Source: Phlebiopsis flavidoalba (taxonomy: Eukaryota; Basidiomycota; Agaricomycetes; Polyporales; Phanerochaetaceae). From it: a stretch of DNA of 64,000 nt. The DNA is taken from positions 186,001 through 250,000 of the forward strand of contig JAOCPU010000006.1 of NCBI GenBank assembly GCA_035772785.1, given 5' to 3'. Below, piece by piece: positions 1 through 10,873 of this stretch. Positions within the stretch are counted from its first letter, which is position 1. Each line of letters begins with the position of its first letter. The translations under genes were made by a program, and so were the position numbers. Below the pieces are notes generated by a model. It saw nothing but the letters and a program-made list of their open reading frames with translations. It had not been told where the DNA came from and ran no database searches.

Positions 1-508
1 ATACTCTGACAGGGCTAGCAGGCGTACCCGAATCAACCGGTACTTGGGCTCGAACTTCCTCTGCGAAGCCTCATCATCGTAGATCAGGGCGAAGCCAGTG
101 GTCCGTCCTCCACCGAACTGGGTCTTGAGACCGAAGGTGACGACACGGTCCTTCTGTGTCTTGTAGATGGAGCGCAAGCTTCTCCGAGAGCTCAGCCTTG
201 GAGACGTTGGCGCGTGACGGGTGGAGGATGTCAACGACGAATTGGCGGCGGGCCAAGAGTCGGTTGGTGATGAACTTGCGTGTCCTAATGGTCACCGGTG
301 CTTGAGAGTCGGCCTGCATATCAGAGGGAGCGCAAGATCGTCAGCAGGAACGTACAAAACTTCGCCAGACGAGCCGGGTACATCCAAGCCTGCGATCATC
401 CATCCAGCCGCATCCACCCCTCCAGTCCTCCAGAAAGCCCTCTCAACCACTCGTTCGCATCGCAGTCTCCCGGACGTCCAGCATGACGGCAAAATGGGTA
501 CTGACCAT
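1..508 (-). CDS. RPS24: 40S ribosomal protein S24 (eS24), 3' part beyond the window edge
   Basis: Structural protein of the small ribosomal subunit. The main exon (about 313 down to 28) gives a typical eS24 N-terminus with [20 protein letters not shown], then [10 protein letters not shown] and [20 protein letters not shown]. The intron acceptor lies just upstream of 313. The best start is an exon holding only the ATG at 506-508, followed by a GTCAGT donor, giving a 192-bp intron; start-codon-only exons are common in ribosomal protein genes. A GTACGC donor at 27-21 shows that the last exon lies left of the window. One extra base near 175 breaks the frame between SEKL and RSIYK. In an essential gene this is most likely a sequencing error. 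Identity is certain; the first exon is inferred. Confidence 0.93.
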
Positions 509-1195
509 GGTTTGCTGGGCCCCGCTGTCGATGTTTTTTACCTTGGTCGTCGCTGGCTGCCTTGCTATCGGTTCGCCCAGAATGGCAATTGCCGAGCGCT
601 CTGTTTGCATCTTGTTTGCTCTGGCGACCATAAAATGGCTTCTCCATCAATTACCCCAGCTTTTGTGCCGCAGCGCTCGTTAGCGCCCGGAGGTCGTCAT
701 GTCCCTCACCGCTCGTAGCTGTCGCTGACCGCAAACCCCTGGCCGTTTCGCTATGAGCACCAGCAAATTCGCGTCCTCGTTTGCCCCATATGTGCGTAAC
801 TACATGACCCCCTTCCCCAAGGTCCTCCCCAATGACTATGCCTGACATAGACTCCACCGCCAGACGACCCTTCGTACCAATCGTCTTCATCCACACGGCA
901 AACCTCACAACGAGCATGGTTCCCCCCACAGCATGTAGTTTCGTATCAGTCTGGAGGTGTAACCGACATTCAATACCTCTCAAGCGGGAGGTGAGGGGGC
1001 GGCTGAGCAAGCGAGGCAGAGTCTGGTGTCAGCGCATGGGAGACGCGGTTTGGCATGAGAGTCGATATGCTAGCTGCAGCGGCCTATGTACTTGGGCCGC
1101 TCTCGGGTACGTTAAATTCTCTGTAATTCCAGCTATCTAAACGACTAATTTCGCGAAAACACCAGCTCTAATCCTTCTCGTACTCGAAACGCACA
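509..1195. other. Intergenic stretch with no supported gene
   Basis: Upstream region between RPS24 (-) and the 99-aa gene (+). Several open frames cross it on both strands, but none has a recognisable domain or a convincing intron structure. A short plus-strand frame at 753-845 begins MSTSKFASSFAPYVRNYMTP and looks faintly like a mitochondrial-type N-terminus, but it has no continuation that I can follow. Confidence 0.5.
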
Positions 1196-1545
1196 ATGAC
1201 TACGTCCGCTTCCCACGGTACGCGGTCTCAGCTATTGCAATACAATGAAGGACTGACAGTCCCTCAAGCCTACCAATCCGCCTTAATGTCATCTCCCACT
1301 CCTGCTGCTGCGCATATTGGTCTCCCTGCTACGGTTTCCCCCAATTTCTGCGGACGACTTGCACGGTTCTCATCGCGCTTCCTTGCCTTTTACATGGCGT
1401 AGGTCGTCTATTCTTGCCTTTGATCTTTTTGAATGACTAGTTCCACAGGTATCAGGCATACATGGGAGCAGCTCGCTATGGCCTCTCTCGATTTCAGCTG
1501 CCTGTTATCGGTGCTATAGCCGACCGGTGGGTTACAGACGAGTAG
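1196..1545 (+). CDS. Small conserved-looking protein, 99 aa, unknown function
   Basis: Two exons, 1196-1398 and 1449-1545, joined across a 50-bp intron with a GTAGGT donor and a CACAG acceptor. The splice keeps the frame exactly and ends at TAG, giving 99 residues. The N-terminal half is Ser/Ala/Pro-rich and polar (MTTSASHGTRSQLLQYNEGL). The second half has a mildly hydrophobic stretch crossing the splice junction (RFLAFYMAYQAYMGAARYGL), which could be an amphipathic or membrane-associated helix. I do not recognise the family. The intact two-exon frame is the main support, and it contrasts with the frame breaks in most neighbours. It is read away from RPS24 and toward the secreted-protein gene. 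Confidence 0.5.
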
Positions 1546-1827
1546 ATTCATGTCATGAGGCCCTACCTGTTGAACCTGGACGTGTAATAATATACGCACG
1601 TCATGAGCGTAATACCCGCAATTTCGACAACGCGAAGGCTGCTCATCAGAGTCATCACCCAGTCAGAGAAACCAGAATAAACCAGAAAGTTGTACATATC
1701 AAGAGTCCTCGCGCCGTACATGTACATGGACCAGCCAATACCAATACAGAACTTTCAGTATCACTGACATACAGATCATACCAACCAGACTTCTACTGCG
1801 ACTTTTTAGAACATTGAATTTTGGACG

Positions 1828-2727
1828 CTAAAGCAACAAGCACAAGTTCCCCAACTGGAGCCCGGAGTTGCAAGCAGTTTGCGACGCGTTGACGATGATA
1901 CTTTGGAGCAAAGGCTGAATCGCATTGATGACTGCATCAGTAAGGTTCTCAACGGCGTCCAGGACTTCGTCGAGGATGCACTTGATTTGATAGACAACTA
2001 CGTAGGTCACGTTAGGAGTCGAGGAGAACCGACGACAACTCAGGACGTACTGGGACCCAAAGTGCTACCGAGGCCAGGGATGTCGTACACCATGGTGTCG
2101 ATGTCGCTGAGCAAGTACTTGACGGAGTTGACCAGATCTTTCAACACTGTCTCCAGGGAGTTGTCCTTGTCGTAGTTGGCAAGTCCCTTGTCGGCGCCGA
2201 GCTGAGCGAGCACGGTCTGGAAACCGAGCAAGTTGGAGTGGAATGCTGAAACTTCGTTTGCACTTCGCTGTTGGAAGTCATCCCCACGAGCCGAGGCGGG
2301 CGTCTTCGCCAGTGCACCTATGAAACCGTGAGTCGATGAGCAGATACCAGTCCGCACGCGACATACGGAAGTTTTCGGCGTTCTGCTGTAGTCCGTTGCA
2401 GTAGTTTTGTTCAAGATGTTGATGTCGCCCACAACGGTGTTGATGTCGCGCCGAGTGGAACTCCTCATATCCAGGAGATCTGACAAAGCAGAGGGGCCTT
2501 CAGTCGGAGTCAAGGCGTCGCGTTTGCCTGAAGGAGTGCCGGGGGGACATGCGCTGACCGAAAACGGGAGTCGAATCGTTTGAAGCCGATGCAAAGTCCG
2601 CGTTGTGCACCATAGGGTAGGCAACAGGAAGGGCGGCAGCTGGGGCGACGACGGTGATAGAGCCTAGAAGAACGAAAAGCGTCCAGCCAAGGAAGTTGAG
2701 AGCCAACAGAAGGCGAAGAGAGTACAT
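1828..2727 (-). CDS. Secreted alpha-helical protein, fungal, unknown function
   Basis: The protein begins with a clear signal peptide, MYSLRLLLALNFLGWTLFVL, followed by an Ala/Val-rich cleavage region. Three exons are visible: 2727-2367, 2317-2051 and 1997-1828. They are separated by introns of 49 bp (2318-2366, donor GTATGT) and 53 bp (1998-2050, donor GTACGT). The mature part is mostly helical: EVSAFHSNLLGFQTVLAQLG, then a segment around VKYLLSDIDTMVYDIPGLG, then GPIVYQIKCILDEVLDAVEN across the last splice. It ends in a short Cys-containing tail (TACNSGLQLGNLCLLL). Frame breaks lie near a G-run at about 2535 and near 2410. The build resembles small secreted proteins of basidiomycetes, but I cannot name a family. 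Confidence 0.72.
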
Positions 2728-2890
2728 CTTGACGAGAGGCGAAGTCGAGTGGTTGATCGTATGGGTCGTGAACGAGGGCGAAGGCGACTAGCGCACTGAG
2801 ATTAAACTGTGAGTAGGATAGTGAATAGCTTGGGAGAGAGACGGTGGTTGTAGACAAGATGCGACGGGGCAAGTTCGTTTTCGAACCAAC

Positions 2891-2900
2891 CTCTTATACC
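2891..2900 (-). promoter_or_regulatory. Candidate TATA box of the secreted helical protein gene
   Basis: Read on the minus strand, this is GGTATAAGAG, about 165 bp upstream of the start at 2727. Position and match are reasonable for a fungal TATA element, but the transcription start is not known. Confidence 0.4.
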
Positions 2901-3352
2901 CCCACCACCCCGAACTCTAATCCGCGGCGTCTTCCGTGTCTTCGACGACACTCGTCCGACGTGTCCAAACTTGGAAGTCGACCACTCGGCCGGCGCAGAG
3001 AAAGGGAGAAGTACGAATGGATTGCGCAGGGTGGGGAGTTATAAAGTAGGTATATAAATAGTCCGTGAAATCCAAACGACAGGGCTACAAAAGCAACCAA
3101 TTTCATGAGTGTTCGTCGAGTAAACCATATCGCTCGCTCGTCAAACATGAAGCGGTATCTTGCAGGAAGTAGCTATAAGTGTCCCCAAAGTCCCGACGCC
3201 GATACGTGACGCCATAACAATGTCCAAAAAGAATGTGATGTAAAAGGATCGTGGGTAAACTGTCTTTCTCGAGTCTCTCGAGCCGACTCAAGCTTCGGCG
3301 CAAAGGGGAGGCATATGCCGTGTGAGGTCACACCTTACGTCCGGCCGTAATT
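2901..3352. other. Intergenic region between two minus-strand secreted-protein genes
   Basis: Holds the far promoter of the gene starting at 2727 and the 3' flank of the PriA-like gene. Further AT-rich, TATA-like words occur around 3040-3060. No coding frame here has recognisable content. Confidence 0.5.
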
Positions 3353-4890
3353 TTAGAACGCAATGCAAGATTTAGCATCGGAAGAAGGCTTGAAGCCCTG
3401 GGCGCAAGTGGTAACTGGAAGATTGCGTCAGCACATTGTGATACTACCATGAGTGACGAGATGGTTTACCTTGGCACCGACCCTTGTTGCAACCGACGTT
3501 CCAAGCGTTGGGAATAGCAGGTGCAGTCCTGGCCGGCACCGGTCGAGGCGCAACCGCCGCAAGATGTAAGCTCGACCTCGGTGTCGAAACACTCGTAGTC
3601 ACCGGACATGCTCATCAGTCCCTTGATGGGGCATGCAGTCATCGGGCTCGGGCAGAGAGTGATGGCGCGCGACTTAGCATGACGCTTGTGGCCAGCGTAG
3701 CCGGAAGGCTTGGGGGCGTGCTGGTGGTGGTGGGTGGCTGGGGGTAGCACTTGAGGTCACCGGGGCTCCAGTTGCAGCCCTTCTCACACTGAGGAGGGGG
3801 GCTGCTCGGCGTTTGGGGAGTCGACGGCACACAGCACTGCTTGCCGGTGTGCCAGTACCAGCCGGAAGGCGGGCAGGTCACAGGGTGAGGAGAGGAGAAG
3901 GAGGGTTGGGCATACCGCCGTGAGGGAGACAGCATTGCTTGTCACCAAAGCTGCAGGGACAATAATCAGATTCATGTCCCAAATCCAAAGACATCCATAC
4001 TTACTAGAACTCAGATGGGCTACAGGTGCTCGAAGGGGTGAGCAGGCGAAGACGATGAGGGCTTCGAGGGAGCAGCAGGAGTGGTGGGAGTGACCGGCTT
4101 AGACGACGAAGGCTGAGGAGAGCAGCGGAGATCAAGCTGCTCCAGATGCAGTCCTTGTCGCAAGAGGGAGCAGGGCTGCTCGGTGTCTGAGGGTTCGAAG
4201 GGACACAGCACTGGTTGTCGGAGTGCCAGTACCAGCCGTTGGTAGGACAAGTGGTGCCAGCGGGCGGGCTGGGCGGTTGGGCTGGCCGCCATGGGGAAGA
4301 CAGCAGCTCTTCGGCTGGAAGCTAAGCGCAACGTCAGCCGCATCCGAAAAGAAGACCGGAATAAATTGCTTACAAGAAGTGACCATCCTGGCAATCGCTG
4401 CTGCTCGAGGGGGTAGCCGGAGACGTGGGCTTCGTAGGCGTAGTCGACGTGGCAGGCTTGGTGGGCGTGGAGGGAGTGGATGGCTGGCGCTTGCAGTGCA
4501 AGTCAAGGCTACTCCAGATGCAATCGGACGAGCAAGAGGGCGCCGGGCTGCTGGGGGTCTGGGGGGTCTTTGGCACACAGCATTCGTTGTCAGTGTGCCA
4601 GTACCAGCCGTTGGTCGAGGGCAGGTAACACCAGAGGGGGAGGGCTGGGCGGGTTGGGGCTGTACCACCGTGGGTGGGGAGACAGCAGGGAACGCTCGGG
4701 GGGTTTTTTTTTTTTTTTTTTGGGGGGGGAGAAGCTACCGACCGTTCAGCTCACGGTGCGCGACGAGCCAATAATATTTACTCACAAAAAAAAACTCTCC
4801 GGAAATTACAGTTGGTCGCAAACGCGTACGGAAGGGCGGCTCCAGCGAAGCCGCGAGGGTCCACAGCAGCACGCTTGTAAGGCGAGCCAT
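3353..4890 (-). CDS. PriA/CPL1-like cysteine-rich secreted protein with repeated modules
   Basis: Predicted extracellular protein. It starts at 4890 with [15 protein letters not shown], a signal peptide. An intron follows, then about three copies of a Cys-rich module ([13 protein letters not shown], [14 protein letters not shown], and CCLPHGG at module starts) separated by Pro/Ser/Thr linkers. The C-terminal part has [26 protein letters not shown] and GAGQDCT. After an intron near 3390-3450 it ends [19 protein letters not shown] with stop at 3353. This end matches the CPL1/PriA domain of basidiomycete secreted proteins (family knowledge). Frame breaks occur near 3500, 4240 and 4620, with linker introns near 3960-4020 and 4330-4375. 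The molecular role of this family is not well defined. Family assignment is firm; exact exon edges are approximate. Confidence 0.82.
3735..4640 (-). repeat. Three tandem coding modules with a WYWH motif in the PriA-like gene
   Basis: Copies lie at roughly 4395-4640, 4020-4345 and 3735-3960. Each has a GWYWH core, a CCVP motif, a P-x-TPSSP linker and a C-x3-C-x-W-S motif, followed by a low-complexity Pro/Ser/Thr spacer. Each spacer contains or ends near an intron, which would allow gain or loss of whole modules by exon duplication. Confidence 0.75.
4698..4729. repeat. Triple homopolymer G6-T18-G8
   Basis: Six G, eighteen T and eight G follow one another directly, inside the first intron of the PriA-like gene (on the coding strand C8-A18-C6). 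Length calls in such a tract are unreliable in raw long reads. Confidence 0.95.
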
Positions 4891-5003
4891 TGTCTAAAGA
4901 ATGTGACCCAGAAATGAATGACAGCACACACAGCTGCGAGAGGGAGGACCGAGAGAAGGAAACGAGCAAACTGGTTTTGGGCGTGGGTGCTTGTCGCCGT
5001 CTG

Positions 5004-5015
5004 CCTTTTATATGC
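5004..5015 (-). promoter_or_regulatory. Candidate TATA box of the PriA-like gene
   Basis: On the minus strand this reads GCATATAAAAGG, a strong TATA match about 115-125 bp upstream of the start at 4890. That is a good distance for a TATA-driven fungal promoter and fits a highly expressed secreted-protein gene. Confidence 0.55.
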
Positions 5016-5936
5016 GGGAAAATGGCGGGTGATGAGACAGTGGGACCAGATTGGCGGTAGTCATCACGGCGTGGAAGAATAAACGGTCGAGTAACAGATA
5101 GTGATCGCAAGCGTGTGCTTCATCTCTTTCTGTTGACTTTGCAACTCGTTCCCCGTTCCCACTCGAAGAAGTTCTGACAATTGATGCATGTCAGCACCTG
5201 TCGTCGTTGCCAACGTATGAGCTTGTGTGGTCCAGACGAATGAAAGAAAGCGTCGTACAAAGGTGAGCGCTGCTTTGGCGACTCTCGGGTCCTTCCCCCC
5301 GAGGTGCAGATGGAGAGCCGTCGCTTGCACTACACGGCGTGCGAGAGGGTTCTTCACGCCTAACGGGGTTACAATCGAACCACGATCGGAGGTGACCTGC
5401 CGAAACGGCCATCACGGAAGGTTCCACGGACTCTTACCTTCGTGTGTGGCCCCCGCGTTCGACAACGAATCGTGGATGGTACATGCTCGAGACACGGGGC
5501 ACGTCGCCCGTCCTCGGATACCACGATAATCCCATGCTGGCGCCATGATACAAACAGATGGGGTCCCTTGTCTTGCCCGGCCGTCGTGCGAATCTTTCGC
5601 GCTTGAAATATGCTGGCCGCGGACATCAGAGTTCAGTCGTGGTAACCAAGGGGCTGGATCGCGGAACCGAAAGTCTTCTCGATTTTTTCCACCGGGTTCC
5701 AATATACTCACACTGCACACGCACCGTTCCTGACAAGGTCAGCCGACCGGCAGAGCTAGTCGGAGAAACATACGTGCAATCCTTAGGTCTTTCCTGCACT
5801 CTATCGTAGTGTACGTATTGTCGGATTCCAGGCCAGTAAATGAAACGGATTTTTCGTAAATTACAAATTGATTCCAATTCGTACTTTGAGACCATAACAT
5901 GATGAACAGCACAGGTCTACACCCGCCATCCTACGC
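5016..5936. other. Intergenic, promoter side of the PriA-like gene
   Basis: About 0.9 kb between the PriA-like start and the 3' end of the PP2A-A gene. Open frames on both strands have no recognisable protein content and no consistent splice pattern. Nothing else is seen. Confidence 0.5.
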
Positions 5937-8182
5937 TCATACTGTCAGACCAGCTCGCGTCAGAAATCTAGAAACATCGAAAGTTTAAAGAACACGCCGT
6001 ACCTCCAAGTGCGCGGACCTGTTGCAATGCTTTCGACGCGAAGAATCGTACGTCTGCATCAGAGTCCTTCTGTTGAGGCTTCCAGCATTGGGGACAATCT
6101 TTTGCTCCACAAGTGGCTTTTGCCCTGTGGGTCAGGTCCGAACGTGGTCGCAAGAACCTTCCAGCGACTTCGCGACGTTGAAAAACGAATGTTGGGAATG
6201 GGGTCTTGTCCCAGCTGAAGCAATGTGTCAATGATCTCTCCCTTGATGATGTCAATGGTGAGGACAGTGCTATCGTCTGTGAAGAGGACGCATCAGGTCA
6301 GAGCAATGTCCATCAGGGAAAGGACAGTACCGTGATGGCCTGGACTGTAGTCATGCGGAAGAGATATGTGGGATGTTGACCCATACCGATGACCTTGGGA
6401 ACTATCTGTACTTTGGCCCATTCCACGCCAAACACCTCCGCGAGCTTCTTGAGGTTGACAGTTGCGGCCTCGCGAATGCTGTAAACATTGTCGCCCAACC
6501 AAGACATGCACAAATTGCCGAGTTGTTCATCGAAGAAGGGCTTGCCTAATTGGGTCGCCAGGAGCGGAATGTACTCGATTATGGCCTGTCGGACACGCCA
6601 CGATTTATCCTCCGCGAGCTCGATGATGGCAGGCAGAAGGGACTCCGACAGGAGCTCGATTCCAATCACTGGAGAAACACGTCAGGGTAGTGATCGAGAT
6701 CATGCGAACAAGGTGCGTCACCTTGGTTGACGGTCTCGAGCTTGCTGATGATATTCGAAAACCGAACCTCCGGGAAATCGTCCTTGAGTAGGTGCAAGAA
6801 CAGGGGAAGGAGATGCTCGATGGTCGCATCCTTCCCGAGAAGCGGAGCGAGACCAGCGATTTGATTGGCGACGGCGGCGCGGACATGCTGAGAGGTATCT
6901 TGGCACAGGTCCCTGACGCACGGAATGATGCGCATAAAAAGGATAACTTCCTTATCCAGGAGCTTAGAGAAACCTAGCAGAAACGCGTGAATGCAGGTCT
7001 GTCATACCATGAGACCACGACATACCGGGTATCTGGCCAGCTGCAGCGGTTCGGACTTCAGCTTCATTATCCTTCAGCAGTTGAACATAGTGCCCGATCA
7101 ACTCTTCACGGACCAGATCTTGTCCTACAGCTTCGGCGAGCTACGCATTGTCAATCGTACCATAATTCTGAAAACGAGGAAAACTACAGACCTCATTGAA
7201 GTGCGACGCGGACATGTAACGCACGCGCCAGCTCTTGTCAGCCATCGACTGGCGAATCTGCTTCAAGAGTTGCTCTTTGACTTCAGCCGGTGACAGTTGC
7301 TGAGCGATAGCGATCATGTCTTCGACCGTCAACAGACGAACGGAATCCTGATCATCGCCTTGAAGACGGCGGTAGACAGTAAGACCCTCGTTCAAGACGT
7401 GCTGTTTTTGACAACTTCTTGATGAGAGCCTAGAGGTTGAACGGTAGATGAGACTCCAGTTTAAGAGGTTCAACCTTTTGTGACGCACCCCCAGCCACCT
7501 GGCAGCAGCTCTTCTGACCATCGGAGTGTCATCAGAACCCAAGGATGCGAAGCCTCTCCTAAGATCATCTTGAATTTGAGGGGAAACTTTGTCATAGACT
7601 GGGTGGTACAAGGCGCATGCGGATGTGCGGGAAGTAAACCATTCGCCACGAGACAGTCTTTGGACAAGGGGTATGTAATATTGTTCTATTTGCGCTTGAC
7701 TCAGAGTGGCGGAGACTTTGGTAATGGATTCAGCAGCCTGAACGCGCGTCGCCGTGAGTTCATTACAGTGTTCTGGGGGGGCGATACTTGGATCTGGGGC
7801 TCACCTTATCTCTAACCAACGTCTCCTCCACCGCAGACAGATTTTCGAGCGGTCCCAGCAAGAGATGCGCGTGCTCAGGCCCACCGATATACTCTTCAAA
7901 GTTTTCGACCCAGTTCCTCCGCCAGGGCCAGCAGAACCTCGTCCTCGTCGTCTACGGAGTCCTGAAGGAACGGTATCAGCTCCTCACGAGCGCGGTCGGG
8001 CCCGAGTGCGAGTGCGATTGTTGAGATGCGATGGATAGCATTGAGGCGAAGCTGCACGTCTTCTGCACGCAGCTCATCCATTAGGATGGCAATTGGTGCG
8101 ATCTATGCATGGTTTCAGTGAACATTTGGCTGAGGGCCACCTACACGCGACCGACCTCATCTGCAGAGAATCCAGGGTCCAT
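5937..8182 (-). CDS. Protein phosphatase 2A scaffold (A / PR65) subunit
   Basis: HEAT-repeat scaffold that joins the PP2A catalytic and regulatory subunits. Exon 1 (8182-8147) encodes [12 protein letters not shown]. After a 44-bp intron comes [20 protein letters not shown] and [11 protein letters not shown], the hallmark first HEAT repeat of PR65. Later repeats are clear: [56 protein letters not shown] and [20 protein letters not shown] at the end. A donor after RALG and an acceptor at 5942 would give a final Val and stop at 5937-5939. The last intron is my inference; without it the stop would be at 5968. Frame breaks occur near 6090-6190 and 7400. Length, about 590 aa, fits the family. Confidence 0.95.
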
Positions 8183-9428
8183 GTTGGGCGAGAATGGCTT
8201 TTCAACAATATTGGACAAATTTATCTTCGTGGAGAGAACGTCAAGTAAGAGCTGAGGGGAACACAACGATTGAGATGATGCCAAAGAAAGACAGTCCTCG
8301 CTGTAGGGATGATGAACGAAACGAGGCAGTCGCCCAGAATGGTTGTACTGTTTACGACTTTGTTTGGCGATGTCGTGATCGCAATCGCCACTATACACCT
8401 CGCATATATTCACACCGTAGTGATGTAGCCATTCGAGAAGGTATGTATTGCAGATATAACAGTATGATTCCAATAGACTGCACCCCTCGCAAGGAGAGGA
8501 AGATTCCAAAAATTGTACGAGAGCGTCATTACTGCACCTAAACTTGCACCGCGAAGGGCTTGTTCATGGTGGACACTCGTGCTACCAGTTTCTTCGACAA
8601 CCGTATTAGAGGGCTTTCAGAATGGACACACTACTTTATCTCGGGATCGACAGCCGCGCTCTGAGCGAGATCAGGGGCAAGTCCTAAGACTGGGGTGCGA
8701 GATGGGGAGCCCAAGCTCAGGGAGTGTACGGATGTTGGGCTACACCGCTGAATGCCTTGACGAGTCAGCAGATCCATAGCAGACCATAGGGGCGGACGGC
8801 GTGGAGAAGATGTGGCTTCAGCCAAACGAGGATTGCCTATCTGCCGGTAGCTTCTGTCTCGCTGCGCTCATAGCACAGTGGGATGGCCGGGGAAGGCAGG
8901 CACATGGTCATACCCCCATACCATCCCTATCGAGACCACCACGTTATAGCGTATGATTTCATTTCTTCATGTATAACGGAATGCCGACTGGAGATCGAGG
9001 GTCTGAGGGGAGCACACCACGGTGTTGCAGATCATCGTTATGAGGTGAGTGCTCGCATCTTAGTTATCTCATTGTCTTGTTCTAGGCTTCTACTGTTCGG
9101 TGTTGAGTATGTAATGCTTGTCAAATGTGTGTTCCAGGATCGTGGACAGCAAGAGGATGGGGGGAAGCGCAGAACTGAGCAATCTGACCTCCCGTGTCTT
9201 GCTGCGTCCTCCGGCTTGAATTTAGGGCAGGGTATGTTTACCGTGGGAATACGATTCCTATCTCATCCACATTTCGTCATCGGATGGTCAGTGTGGCATC
9301 CGCCATCCACCTGGCCGAATATCAGTACTATTAGTGCACGTTGTTTAGTGATTTGAGCCTAGGATTCAAAGCCTGTTACACTGTCCCCGAGAACTCAAAC
9401 CCGGCGCCCTTCAGAACCTATAAACGCC
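8183..9428. other. Divergent promoter region, no supported gene
   Basis: About 1.25 kb between the divergent starts of PP2A-A (-) and glucose-6-phosphate epimerase (+). A 157-codon plus-strand frame at 8883-9356 and smaller frames are present, but they show no family signature. I read the region as regulatory or unannotated. Confidence 0.45.
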
Positions 9429-10510
<1,082 letters not shown>

Positions 10511-10873
10511 CCCGAAACCGGTCGGTAAAGAGAGCCAGTCAAGCGATGTAACTTGAATAAGATAATAATAAGATCAACGCTCAACAGAAATAATTACGAC
10601 TAGGGTTTCCATCAGTTCAAATACGGCCATCTGCCGACTTGATAAAACTATGTTTGCTGGTAGTGTCCTTGCTCGGTGCTCTTCTCCAAGTCGGAGTAAG
10701 TCACTAAACCAACGAGTCGAATAAACCAGAGGTGTGACAGGACGCGGGCACATGCATTTGTCACCACGTCCCATGTCACGCCGTGAACTCCTGTCTCCTC
10801 TTACCACCTACGACGCTGTTCCGTTGTGTCTAAACTTATGGATATTTAGATGTATGGGCTAATATGAACTATT
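10511..10873. other. Spacer between epimerase and REV3
   Basis: A 363-bp AT-rich stretch that must hold the epimerase 3' end and the REV3 promoter. No gene is seen on either strand. Confidence 0.5.

Noticed and set aside
8883..9356. 157-codon plus-strand open frame as a gene
   Set aside because: It has no family signature, no splice structure and unremarkable composition, and it lies in the divergent promoter region between PP2A-A and the epimerase gene.
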